This document shows positions 50,908-63,397 of a stretch of DNA of 64,000 nucleotides, piece after piece. Source of the stretch: Argopecten irradians (lineage: Eukaryota; Mollusca; Bivalvia; Pectinida; Pectinidae); the NCBI RefSeq assembly GCF_041381155.1, contig NC_091142.1, positions 8,365,340 through 8,429,339 on the forward strand, in the 5' to 3' direction. Below the pieces are notes generated by a model, which was given only the letters and a program-made list of their open reading frames with translations, was not told the DNA's origin and ran no database searches. A program made the position numbers and the translations under genes. Within the stretch, counting starts at the first letter, position 1, and every line of letters begins with the position of its first letter.

Positions 50908-51098
50908 CTTATTTTAGTGGTAGTTTTATTTCAGCACTTTTCGTGCTGTCTTTGAAGTACTAATTCATGTACATGCTAAATTTTGTAAAAGAATTATTCT
51001 GGTAAAGAACCACAGAATCACACTAAATTATGTCTCTGCTAGTAAATCATAATTTACAGTTTTCTGCAAGCGCGCTAAAATAAGTATTTTTATAGTAA
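50908..51098. repeat. short palindromic element (ATACTTATTTTAGYG ends)
   Basis: CATACTTATTTTAGTGGTAG opens and GCGCTAAAATAAGTATTTT closes it; second copy of the element at 25011-25195. From here to the AACS stop codon at 51787 only AT-rich DNA, presumably including the AACS 3' UTR, was seen. Confidence 0.65.
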
Positions 51099-51786
51099 TA
51101 ATTCATTTTGTATAATGCTGTTACAGTAATACATGTACAGTTATAAATACAAATACATATGTACATAACTTTAAGGAATGTAGTCACTACTGATTGTATA
51201 TTTGGTTATCGTCACAACACATGATAGAGTTATCTGCACTTGAGGAAAGCTTTTGATTGTTATGTCACTCTCCAAGGAATATTACATTGCCTTAACAAAA
51301 ACGAGATGACCATCGACCCACAGGAAAGATAACTCCGTATAAATACAAAACACAAAAATACATCACAGTTTCACATCATAGATATTATTTGTGGATTTAT
51401 AAACATATAACATTCATATGTATTTCACAGGACACTTTTGAGTTAAAAAAAATTTTTTATAAATATCCATGATGAAACAAGAAGTTTGTAAATCATATTT
51501 ACTCTGAATACCACATCACTAAATTTTCACTAATTGAATATTTACTTCACAGGTAAATATTAAAGTCAAAATTGCAAAATTGATTTACCTTTTAAATAAC
51601 TTTTTAAATATAATAGTACATATTATAGAGCCAAAGGAAAAATACACCCTGCTAAAAAAGAAGATTACAAATAGGTAGCCAATCAGAAGATTTGTTCAAT
51701 TGTCTTCGGTATTTCTGTAGCTTCTGTAGTTAGCCAATCAGTGTTCAGTGTTCATTAGCCTATCAGAAGCTCTGATTTCACAGTCT

Positions 51787-54700
51787 TTAGAATCCTTGTA
51801 GCTCCTGTAAGTTGTAGTAGGCCTGTAAACAGTCTGGATTTGATAGCGCCCCCTGTTGAGGTACAGCCTGACCATGTATGGCTCTTCGTACTGCTACTTC
51901 AACCTTCTTACCACTGATAGTGTACTGCAAATACAAAGGGAGATTACTCAATACCACCGATAGTGTGCTGTGAATACAAAGGGGGATAACTCATTACCAC
52001 TGTTGGTGTACTGTGAAAACTAAGGGGGAGTAACTCATTACCACGGATGGTGTACTGTGAAAACAAAGGGGGGATAACTCATTACCATTGATGATGTATA
52101 TACTTTACTATCTATATCTATGCTATGTATACAAAATCTTGCGATTTCCATTTCAAAGGTTTTAACAGAGATTAAACTTCGATAATTTAAAATTGAATGG
52201 AAATACCTTTCATTTCAATTGTGCAAGAATTTAAGATGTTGTTAATTCCCTGAAATAAATTTTCGAGTATTTCTTTTTTCCACTAAATTCGCGAAAACAA
52301 TTGAGAAATTTGGTTTAAAGCATTTTAAACATTTTGGGTGAGCGCCACCTACCGGTATTGCAAGTGTTTCCAGGACAACAGACGGCACATGTCTCGCTGA
52401 TAGTTCAGCTCGTATTCTGGTTTTGATGCTTTTCACAAGTTCCTGGTTGAAGACACCTTCCTTGGCCATCTTGACAAACAAAACAACCCTTTCCTCTGAT
52501 AAGTCTGACTTTCTCTGTGCCACACATACACTGTCATCTATCTCCTTGAAGGACTCAACTATAACAAGACAACAATATAATGTATTTTGGAGACTGTACA
52601 ATTGATAATTTTGAAGATGTAAATTTCATGATTTACGGGTTGGAACTTATTCACAGGGGTTTATTTTCACTAAACACCCTGTAGAAGTGTTATTTATCAT
52701 CATACACATCATACACTATGTAAATCCATACGACTTTTCAACAATTCTGTAAGGAATTCCCGAATTCGGTGGGATTAAAAGTAACTCTAAATTGAGGAGA
52801 TGGACAGAGCACAGGGACAGGGTAACACTTTATTCCCCTCTTGCTCCAAAATTTCATATAGAGGACATAACTATCATCCCATTACACAACTATACCACAG
52901 TAGGAGAATGTAGTATAAAATTCATGTGAAAACCGATTAACTTTGAAAGAAATAAAATCTTACCAACATTGTAGATTTCAGCACTACCAAACCTAACTCC
53001 ATTAGGATTCAGCACACCATCACTAAAACAAAAACAATTCCAGTTTTAATAAACCTTGTCATTCACTTTTTCATTTTTTTAGTCTCCATGAAATATTATT
53101 GATATGTATGTTCAGATTGTGATTATTTGTATATTTCTTTTATAATTTTCTGAAAATTTATGAAATGACCAATTTGTGTTGTCCTTTCCTTCCCTTCTGG
53201 TTTACTTACCTCCGTCCCAGCATGATGATGCCACCAGTTTCTTTGTTTACACAACAGAAGTCTCCATGTGCCCAGGTATCTAGAATATTAAATGACAATT
53301 ATTAAACAACACTTATCTTTCCAAAGTATAGCTACTAAGCCATGGTTTCACCCAAACCTGCTGTAAAGGACAACTCTATATAAAGGACACCTATTTATAA
53401 AGGTCAGACCCATGCATCAACCCCATTCAGTGCACTTATCTTTCTAAAGTATAGATACTAAGCCACAGTTTCAGCCAAACCTGCTATAAAGGACACCATT
53501 ATTTAAATGACACCTCTGTATAAAGGACACCTTTCTTTAGAGGACAGACTCGTCAACCCCATTTAGTGCAATTAACTATATAATTGACCTAAGACACCTC
53601 TATAAAAGGACACCTGTCTAAGAGGACAGACTCATCAACCCCATTTAGTGCAATTTGAACTATATATAAAGGACACCTGTCTGGACAAACTCATCAACCC
53701 CATTTGTCATAACTTTATAAAGGACACACTGTCTATAAAGGATATCTTTGCTATTCCGTTTGGTGTCCTTTATAAGACACATTTGAATGTAATTAAGTTA
53801 TGACAAATAAAAGTGCATTTGAATTCCTATTTTGTTTTGCTAAAACCAACGAAGTTACAAGATACTTTGGCTCAAAGTTACAAAAGTTTGAGTTGATGTA
53901 GAAGCAAATGCATACAGACAAGGACTTACCTTTGTACATGCTGAAGTAGGCTTTCTGGTACTTTGTCCCATCAGGATCATTCCAAAAGAAAACAGGCATG
54001 GAAGGGAAGGGTGTACGGCACACTAACTCTCCACTCTCATTGTACACAGGCTTACCTGGGGAATAACACTAATATAATATATACTTAAGTTTGTTGTGTT
54101 TACAATGTATAAAGTAATCAATATCTGCTAAAAAATCAAGAAGAACTTTTAATATTTTATTCACACCAAATGTTACCAACATCTTGACAATAACAATACT
54201 TAGGATGTATAGGTTTTATTGTTACACAGATAAATACTGGTAATCTGAATGATTATCTTCATTTTTTTCTCGATCTAATTTAGTTAGTACAACATATAAC
54301 TTACATATAAAGTCTAGTAAGGTTAGGTATTTAGCACTACATGAACTCTGGATACTGATAAAATGCTTATAGATACATAAACTCTCACTTCTGGATGAGG
54401 ATGTAATAGTATGTGGAAATCCAGCATACAAACTGTTGATATATACTGTCAAAAAACATGGTAACTACCCCATGTACACAAGGCTGTTTCAGCTCACTAT
54501 AAACTAGCTCCTCAAGTTGACTTGATTTCGCATTTTCATGGCCATACCTTATGACATTTTCAAGGAGATTTAATTTCACAATCTGGGACTTGAAGTATAC
54601 TGAAACCTGGAGTTTAAAACACTTTTCGAGGCAATTTATTTGCGCTTTCTTTCTGGCTGTGAAATCAGGAAATCGCATGTTAAAATAAGCTAGTTACCGG

Positions 54701-57700
54701 AGGTACAGAAATGCGGTTTTAACTTAATGCTATGATTGGGACAGAATAGTGACTGAATTTGGGAAAATACAGTGCTATTTTTCAATTGGGAATGGGTCCG
54801 TTTACCGGACCCTATAAAGGCCTGGCAAAAACCCTGTAACTATATAATTGAACTTTGTATAAAGGACACCTGTCTAAAGAGGACAAACTCATCAACCCCA
54901 TTTAGTGCAATTAACTATATAATTGACCTCTGTATAAAGGACACCTGTCTATAAAGGATATCTTTGCTATTCCGTTTTGTGTCCTTTATAAGACACATTT
55001 GAATGTAATTAAGTTATGACAAATAAAAGTGCATTTGAATTCCTATTTTGTTTTGCTAAAACCAACGAAGTTACAAGATACTTTGGCTCAAAGATACAAA
55101 AGTTTGAGATGATGTAGAAGCAAATGCACACAGACAAGGACTTACCTTTGTACATGCTGAAGTAGGCTTTCTGGTACTTTGTCCCATCAGAATCATTCCA
55201 AAAGAAAACAGGCATGGAAGGGAAGGGTGTACGGCACACTAACTCTCCACTCTCGTTGTATACAGGCTTACCTGGGGAATAACACATAATATATGCTTAA
55301 GTTTGTAGTGTTCACAATGTATAGAGTAATTAATATGTGCTGAAAAATCAAGAAGAACTTTTGATATTTTATTCACCACCAAATGTTACCAACATCTTGA
55401 GAATTACAATACTTGCAATGCATAGGTTTTGATGTTACACAGATAAATACCGGTATTAAACCTGAATGATAATCTGAATTTTTTTTCCAATCTAATTTAG
55501 TTAGTACAACATATAACTTACAAATAAAGTCTGGATATGATATTATGTGACTGGTAAAGGTTAGGTATTTAGCACTACATGAACTCTGGATACTGATGAA
55601 TTGTTTACAGATACATAAACTCTCACTTCTGGATGAGTATGTAATACTATGTGCAAAACCAGCACAAAAATTGTTGATATATATACTGTCAAAAAAACGT
55701 GGTAACTGCCCCATGTACACAGGGTTGTTTCAGCTCACTGTAAACTAGCTCTTCACAGTAACCTGATTTCCCATTTTCATACATAATGACATTTTCAAGG
55801 AGATTTAATTTCACAATATGAACTTGTTGAAGTATACTTAACCTGGCGTTTAAACATTTTCGAGACAATTTATTTATAAATGGTGGCCAGACATCTTAGC
55901 TAATCTGATACTATACAATGGCTCCTATCTATCAAACGCTCACCCGAGTCGTCCCACGCCTCCATATCACAACCAAGTACGAATCCCTGGACCTCGCCAC
56001 GATACACTGGTACGGTCCAATTCTGACCCATGAAGCAGGCGATGATGTCCGTACCTCCGGAGATGGAGGCCAGGAGAAGGTCCTCCTTGATCTTACTGTA
56101 AACGTAGTCGTAGCTCTGAGGCTTCAGGGGAGAGCCTGTCGACAAGATAGCCTTCAAAGAGGTCAACTTGTGTGTGGAACCTATAAAATGATAAACAGGC
56201 AACTTAACCATACATCATTATTTATCCCCTTTTGGCTAACCAACATTTTTCATTGACCCAATACAATATTTTTCATGGACCCAATATAATTTCCATATTA
56301 CCCCATCCATCAAAGCTTCAAGTAGTGCACTGTTTATATATGTTGATTTTATTAATACAACTTTTATTAAGATTTCTTAACAGTTTAGAAGAAGAACGAG
56401 ACCAAAGAATGCTTATGTGATAATTACCTCCCTTTATCGGAAGGGGACTTACCTGGTGTGAGACCCTTATCCTCCATAACAGACAACCACTTAGCACTGC
56501 TGCCAAGAAATGTTACCCTGTACAAACACAACATGTCAGAATTATCCCCTAAAGAAAGCCTTGAGATGAGAACTAGCCAGTGTTTGAACTACATGTACAT
56601 GTAGGTATTAACCACTTCATCCTTGGTACTTTTGTTAAAAAAATTACCTCGCACAATCTGTCATTATCTAGGAATTGACTGACAAATCTCTTACATCTAA
56701 AACTGGTTATAAATCAATGAATGATAGGGGATTTAAGAATAATGTTAACCAGCCGTGACAAAAACCTACCCGAGTTTGTCGACAATATCCCAGAGAATGT
56801 TATCGTGAGGTACAAGTGGTGATCCATCGTACAGCACGATAGCGGCTCCTACCGCAAGGACAGACACCAGCCAGTTCCACATCATCCACCCCACCTGTAC
56901 CAAAGGTAAGTATAACTTATTAACAAGTAATTTAAATATAATCTTAATTAATTAATAGGTAAAAAAAGTGGTAATACATAGATAGGTATATCACAGGAAA
57001 ATATTATAAATACTAATAACTATTTTAAGAAATCTAAAACCACTACCCCCAAAAGATTTGACATGTTTTTTTATTAATAACAAAGAAAGATGCTAGATGT
57101 ACAATTATAGACCTTTTTTCAGGTGGATATAGTGATTTATCAACCTAATGACATATAACTTTTGAGGGTTCACTGCATGATTACGCCTCTGGAAATAGAC
57201 ATGTCTAGGGAAACCAAAAACTTCTATATTTCCATCAACCCTAGACCATTTTTCAGGTGGATATAGTGATTTTTTACCCAAAGATATATAGCTTACTGGG
57301 TTCACTGCGATCACTGCATGATTACGCCTCAGGAAATAGACAAGTCTTGGGAAACCAGAAATTTGCTATTAATATTACTCCACCCCATACTTTAAACAGT
57401 AAGAAATAAACAAAGTAAGACAATATGATAACAAAGATTAACACACATACCGTGGAGTAGTAGAGCATGACATCGTCGCGGGTCATATCACTTTGTATGA
57501 CATGTTCCTCCATATGTTTTAGTAAAGTTCCCTGAAATGATAAAAAAAACACACACATCATTTTTACCTGTAACAAATGTTTTACCTGTATATATAAACA
57601 GTAAACAAATCTATCATAAGTTATGCAATTCACATAACACATGTAATTTTTTAGAACGGTGAAAAAATGTCTGCGCAATAAGAGACTTGGTTGGTTGAGG

Positions 57701-60700
57701 GACATGAAAAGTCTGATAGGAAGTTCAATATCTGCGTATATGTATTAAAGACAATTATAAAATGGTTTGGAAAGTTTTTAAAGTCCCATATCTTTATAGA
57801 CACACAGATTACAGTTAGTATTAGCCATGGCTTATATTCCGATGCAGCTCAAACCTGTACAAAAACCAAAAAAAAAAAAAACACCTCTGCAACTTATACG
57901 GTGTGTGACTTATAGTCCCAAAAATAATCTACTTGAAAACTTTCCTTACCCCAACCGAGTGCACCATACACTTGGGAACTCCAGTGGTGCCGGATGAATA
58001 CATGATGAATAATGGATGATTAAATGGCACTTGTTCAAAGGTGAGCTCTGGTACCTGGTCATCAGGCAAGTTAAGGAACTCGGATAATACACAACTACAA
58101 CAAAATCAGAAGTTAATACACAACTACAACAAAATTAGAAGTTAATACACAACTACAACAAAATCAGAAGTTTAGGGACTCAGATAAAACACAACAAAAA
58201 CAAAATCAAGAATTCAACATCAATAGCTAGTATCTAATACATCAACCTTTAAAAGTAGGTGTCTAAACCAAAATGACTTTCAATTTTTTTCAAGCAAATT
58301 CATTTAATTCATATCCCCTGCTTTTAGAATCTGGATACATTATAATTGATTATAATTTGATCTGTTGTACCCAACAGGTATAATTACAGCATACTATGCA
58401 TCATGCTCCTAGAACACTTTCAAATATGATTGGCAAATTTCTTCAGAAATCTGCACGCTTTAACCAATAATTGTTCAACATATGTTACTGAATACTCGAG
58501 GCCAAGCTAGCTTACCATCCTGCTAGACTCACCCCTTAGAGAATTCAGAGATATCACAGTCAGCGTCGGGTACAAACGGAATGACGACCACTTTCTCCAG
58601 GTCCGGTAAACCCTGTACAACCTGATGTAGTTTGTCTATGTGCCTATGTACCTTTCCATTGTACCAGACGGCATTCACACTGAAAATGATCTTTGGACGG
58701 ATCTGTGAAAATCTGTCGAGAACCCCCTATCACAGAGAGAAATAAAATGATCAGATATACATGTATGTCATTATACCGACGGTGCAAATTCTAGGAGATA
58801 ATTTCATGAATAAACCATGATTGCATAACATTTTTTTTAATTCATCTCACAAAAATCTCCTTTCTCAAATGTTAATGAATTTTAGAGACTGTTTTTCATA
58901 TTGTTGTTTATATATGGCTATGTATGTGAGGACAGAATTGCTACTGTGACTCAGCTGTTGTCGGAAACTCTATTCCGTATTTACATATTATAGAGTTACC
59001 TACCCTTGGGGGTAAGTATTGATTCTGACATTAACGTCCTCTGAGGAAACCCAGAGTGTCTGGAGAAAAACTACCGATCTATAGTCAGGACCTGGTAAGT
59101 ACTCCACATCAAACTCATAACCTAGATGTGGAGGACAAGCGGTAATATCTTGGAACATCTAATTAACCCTCATGTATTAATTACTACTAGAGGAGTATCC
59201 TTCAGTTAATTTAACAGTACATTAAACCTGTCTATAAAGACCACCCATGGTTCAAGGGAAAAGTAGTCTGTATAGGCAGATGGTCTTTATACACAGGTCA
59301 TAATGTGTTATAAATGGACATATTCTAAGATAGTGGTCTTTATAAGCAGGTGGTCTTTATACAGAGGTGGTCATTAAGGTTTTACTGTAGTTACCTGGAC
59401 ACCGAAGTCTGGCGAGGTGGAGCTCCACACTGCTCCTATACTGGCCGTGGCTAACATAGCCTCCACAGCTTCTGTACAGTTAGGGATGTAACCTGGTAAA
59501 ACAACACAGGTCATAGATCTGAGATCACAGGTCATCATAGCAAGGTCATCTGGGTAAAAGTTCATCAATATGGAAACTCCTTATCTTAAAAATTACCCAC
59601 ACGAAAGGATTAAGTTAAATTAAGGAAAAATCCTTAAACTGTAATATTGCTTTCAAAACCAGCATATAAATGAAGAAATTTGTTTTTTTTTTTTCCAATA
59701 AATTTTACCATTATATAGACATATATTAACATAAACATTCACTCACTATTATTCGCCGTTATTTTCATTGTCAGATGGTTTAATTTATCCATTTTTAACT
59801 TGACAATAAAATTATTCTGAAAACTTGTTATATATTCATGTTGAATCACCATTAAAAAGAAGCATTACATGTACATGTATATATATATACAACAAGTATA
59901 TCAGACTGACACAGAGGATAAAGAGAAATAAACCAATGTGCTATGTAATCATGACAATATGGCATGTAACATGTTGTTATATTTTATCAAATACAAAAAC
60001 ACCAGATCAGATATTACAACACAAACTCACATAAATCTGATCTATGATCATGTGCTGACGGACTACACACTTACCAACTACTCTGTCCCCCTTCTCTACA
60101 CCAAGTCTCCTCAAAGCAGCAGCATAAACTGCTACAGAGTCCCTTAGTTCACGGAATGATTTTTTCTTCTCGGTTATCGACATTCCTTCCCCTGTACATT
60201 TAAAATGTCACCATGTTACATCTTACTTAGTATACAGTCAAACTTGTACATATGAAGACCGCTGGCACACCATACCTTTAGACTGTCATTTTAATCTGAA
60301 ATCTCACAACTAGATAATGATCAGTTCAAATGTAAATTTAAAAAAATAAAACACTGACTGATAAGAAAAAATGGTTTCCGATGCCAGTACTCAATTCCCA
60401 GTGTGTTAGTTTAAAATGCATTTGTTGGACAGATATCTTAAATGCTACATGAATCATGTTGAAATACCTGTCCAACAAATGCAGTTTACACATCATTCCT
60501 TATATTTACAATTCCGAAGGACAATTTCTTAAAATTTAATGATCTGATAAATTAAAAATTTTGTCTTTACAACTTTATACATTTGATGTAACAGCCGGTC
60601 AATTGATGTAATACCGGAGCAGCTAGCTCCAATTTGGCGTGAAATGTTGTCAAGTTCAGAAAGTACCAAACCTGTCTATAACGACCACTGAAGGGGAGAC

Positions 60701-63132
60701 AGCGGTCACTATAGACAGGTTTGCCTTTATAGACAGGTTGGGTCTTTCGTGCCAACCAACGAGCCAGTAAATAAAACAGAATTGTATTAATACAAAAACA
60801 GACCTGTACTGGATGTTTATATATTTTATTGCCATGCATTATTTAAGAAATAATTGTGTCAATATATTTCGTGATTTGTGTTCGTTTTATTTTAATGCAA
60901 TCGGGAAATTTCGATCATAACAAAATCAACTCGTTTTCATATATAGATTTTTTCAGTGAACATAATCATTACCTAATTACTGACTTCACATGGCCTGGAA
61001 TTATCTGTGAACGATTATTTTCAGACAATGTAAGCGTGTAATATTTTTTTACAAAACATTCTCGCTGGCAAGTCGTATGTAATGTTGCCGTGTAACCAGT
61101 TTTGACGGATTAATCTCGGAACATGAAAGATCGATTTGGAGGCGTTTTCTCACAATATACAGTCTCAAAACTATTAAAATCACAATGCAGGTACACATAT
61201 TAACTTTCAGTAACATTTCTACCAAGAAATGGGACCGTATTTTATTCATAAACACGCCGAGAATATACCCGGGTCACAACGGGCGATAATCCGACTGACT
61301 CTAATCGTAAAGAAGAAGAACGTAAATTTATTGGCCTAATTTGAAATAGCTAAAGTACAGGCCAGTTCTTAGTAATAAAACAATGCTAAATATCGACAAT
61401 GAATAACGGAACACATTAAATAAACCGGCATGTTTTATTTTGCCTTACCGTATCATCCGAGTTTGTGGCTTCAAAATCACGCTTTACGAGTGTGATCTTT
61501 TCGTGCACATGGCGTTCGCGACCAAACATAATTTCAGTCTTTGATAGGCATAAACGGTCGTTAAAACTTCCATCCTTAAGTTGGCAACCATATTTGTACC
61601 TCAAATCTTACGACCGCTAGGTTATATAAACCAAACAGTACTGTATAAACAATTCAATAGCTTGGGCTTCAGTAATGGCTGCCATTTGCTTACAAAGGGA
61701 GTTAATTACCGGAAGTAGGTCAAAGGGACGCTACTACACACATACACTGTACTCGGTACTCGAAAAGTCGATCTCAGCGACCGGTCGTTATACAACTTTG
61801 ACGGGGCTAAAACGACCGGTCGTTAGCCACATTAGACAGGTGGTCGTTATGCAGAGTGCCATTATATAGTAAAAACGCACGGGGAGTCTAAAAACCGGTC
61901 GTTATAGACAGGCGGTCGTTATATACAGGCGGTCGTTAGAGCAGGTTTGACTGTACACAAAATATTGTTCCACAATAACCTTATCTTTTTCATTCCATTG
62001 ATGCAATATTTCTCAAATATTATATTTTCTGAATTATAATTTAAGATACACATTACATTCAAATTGCTTAATTGGAAAATTAAAAATACAGAAACAATAT
62101 AGGCTAAATCTGATGCACATTAATACTACCGGCAGAAGTCAGTGTGTCAGTGTATGTATTCTTGCGCAACAACCAACTGTGTTTACACAAGATTGAATGA
62201 TTTCCCAGTTGGTAAGGTTATATATCAAAGAAAAATGTAAATGTAAATATATACATAGATAATAATCATTACCTGTACAATAAATCGCTGTTCTGTCATC
62301 GTTGTAACGCAGCAGGTTTTCAGCAAAGTTTAACCGTGCTCCTTCAAACCATTCCGGATTTTCAGCAATGCCTTTATTGGTATCTACAACCTACAGCAAA
62401 ATATCACCAATAGAAACCAGGAACTTGTTCATACTACAGGATTATCTGCAGACATTAACTCATTCACCCCTGAAAATACATTTAGGATCTACTAAATCAA
62501 AGACTAGACCAGTCCATTATAACATTTTAGGGATGAATAATCATGAGTTATTCCAAGATGGTCAAGATCATTCTTTTGATAAATATTGTATACTAATTAT
62601 ATACTAAAAAAATTGGTCCAATTTAAAACTGTTTAAAATAATGTCTTTAATTTGTTCCAATTGATCTTGAACATATCTATATGCCTTGCATGTGTTTAAA
62701 CAAAAATCGTAAAACATCATTAGTTTCGTAGTTCATTAAAAGTATGGTTTAAATATTAAACAAATATTTTTCCAATACATGTACTGCTTCACGTTACATA
62801 CCATATTGTATTATATAGTACAATATTTGAAAGAATTCCTGCATACCTGTACGTCCAACACAGACTCACAAATTCATAAACATATATATATTATATCACT
62901 TTCAGCTTTGTTGATCTTTTTTTCAAATTCTAAATAATAACACATTTAGTTATAGATCTAAGAATTCTCTTCTAATTAAGTCAGAAGTGTGTTTGATGAC
63001 TGCAATCTTGTACAATAACTTAACTGACCTTGTTATGGGGCTTGGAATGGATGATATCTGTGAAGCTCCAAACCTCTTCCCAGAATTCAGCATAATGGTC
63101 ACATGACCATCTATGAAAAGCACTGTATGTCT
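51787..63132 (-). CDS. AACS: acetoacetyl-CoA synthetase, 5' exon not in view
   Basis: Cytosolic ligase that converts acetoacetate, ATP and CoA to acetoacetyl-CoA. Coding exons from 5': 63029-63132, 62273-62390, 60075-60191, 59395-59492, 58533-58726, 57950-58094, 57451-57531, 56770-56894, 56453-56517, 55944-56180, 55146-55271 and/or 53930-54055 (duplicated exon 12), 53210-53279, 52964-53022, 52353-52558, 51787-51924 (TAA stop). With one exon 12 this gives 626 visible aa with every phase consistent; the family is about 670 aa, so roughly 45 N-terminal residues lie in an exon beyond or unrecognised. Motifs: [17 protein letters not shown]-loop [36 protein letters not shown], and C-terminal SGKKVEVAV with the catalytic lysine. 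It ends ELQGF like vertebrate AACS. The duplicated exon, the decoy acceptors and the 1.29-kb intron insertion are described separately. Confidence 0.92.
51954..52098 (-). repeat. tandem array of the AACS exon 16 acceptor
   Basis: Three full and one partial copy of a 43-44 bp unit lie in the intron directly upstream of the last exon. Each repeats, in transcript sense, the intron end TTTGTATTTGCAG (or TTAGTTTTCACAG) and the first ~15 nt of exon 16 (TACACTATCAGTGGT, variants TACACCAACAGTGG). All full copies keep an AG. Confidence 0.85.
53660..55880. repeat. 1.04-kb tandem duplication containing AACS exon 12
   Basis: About 53660-54694 and 54840-55880 match each other, including exon 12, its splice sites and flanking intron; the left AACS copy has a single counterpart at about 3720-4756. 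A 145-bp spacer (54695-54839, with TGGGTCCGTTTACCGGACCC) separates them. Exon 12 copies (53930-54055 and 55146-55271) are both 126 nt, open, start and end in the same phase and have GTAAGT donors. They differ at WNDPDGTK versus WNDSDGTK. Confidence 0.88.
58082..58171 (-). repeat. 29-bp triplication of the AACS exon 7 acceptor
   Basis: In transcript sense the unit is CTGATTTTGTTGTAG followed by exon bases TTGTGTATTA. The true border is 58094|58095; copies with intact AG lie at 58123|58124 and 58152|58153, exactly 29 bp apart. The left AACS copy has a single unit (border 6971|6972), so the triplication arose in this copy after the duplication. Confidence 0.9.
60667..61952. mobile_element. 1,286-bp insertion in AACS intron, GTAC target duplication
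   Basis: Absent from the left copy, where AAAGTACACAAAATATAG is uninterrupted (near 12480). Here GTAC is present on both sides (60663-60666 and 61953-61956). Ends are imperfectly inverted: CAAACCTGTCTATAACGACC and, from the right, AGTCAAACCTGCTCTAACG. Many GGTCGTTATAGACAGG units crowd the right end (61740-61945) and a few the left. Inside, on the minus strand, 61449-61604 is open with a GTAAGG donor-like end; see the separate entry. Confidence 0.8.
61449..61604 (-). other. coding-like exon inside the inserted element
   Basis: An open stretch from an ATG at 61604 (or the in-frame ATG in [16 protein letters not shown]) runs to a GTAAGG donor at about 61443-61448. It ends ...[13 protein letters not shown] do not recognise the protein. 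It is not a plausible AACS first exon, because it lies downstream of exons 2 and 3. It may be a captured first exon or part of the element. Confidence 0.25.
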
Positions 63133-63169
63133 CTGTAACATAAAACACCTGTTACATAGTTATCAGCCC

Positions 63170-63275
63170 CTGTGGGTACGTAGTGATTGTGACCTGTGAC
63201 ATCATACTTTTCAGTGAAAATGACGTGAATTTCAGTCACAAAATAATGATGTCACAATGGATACCTACCATCAAG
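63170..63275. repeat. small inverted repeat (ATTGTGACATCAT arms)
   Basis: ATTGTGACCTGTGACATCAT on the left pairs with ATGATGTCACAAT on the right. It is non-coding and lies about 40 bp beyond AACS exon 2, in the intron toward the unseen first exon. Confidence 0.45.
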
Positions 63276-63397
63276 GGAGGTAACTCTGCAATAAGCAAAG
63301 ACGGAATAAAATTTTTAAAAGGCAGCTTATATTATTGATAATAAGGGCAAATTCAGAATTGGTCATTAGATTTTTGACAAGCACTGGTGAGGTTCAA

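Larger units (their letters stand above)
52808..62912. repeat. segmental duplication, right copy
   Basis: Counterpart of 2761-13449. Here the block is embedded in a gene that continues on both sides (exon 2 at 63029 and exons 15-16 at 51787-52558), so this is the parental arrangement and the left copy the derived one. Confidence 0.88.

Noticed and set aside
61449..61604. AACS alternative first exon
   Set aside because: It is inside an insertion between exons 3 and 4, absent from the other copy, and lies downstream of exons 2 and 3.
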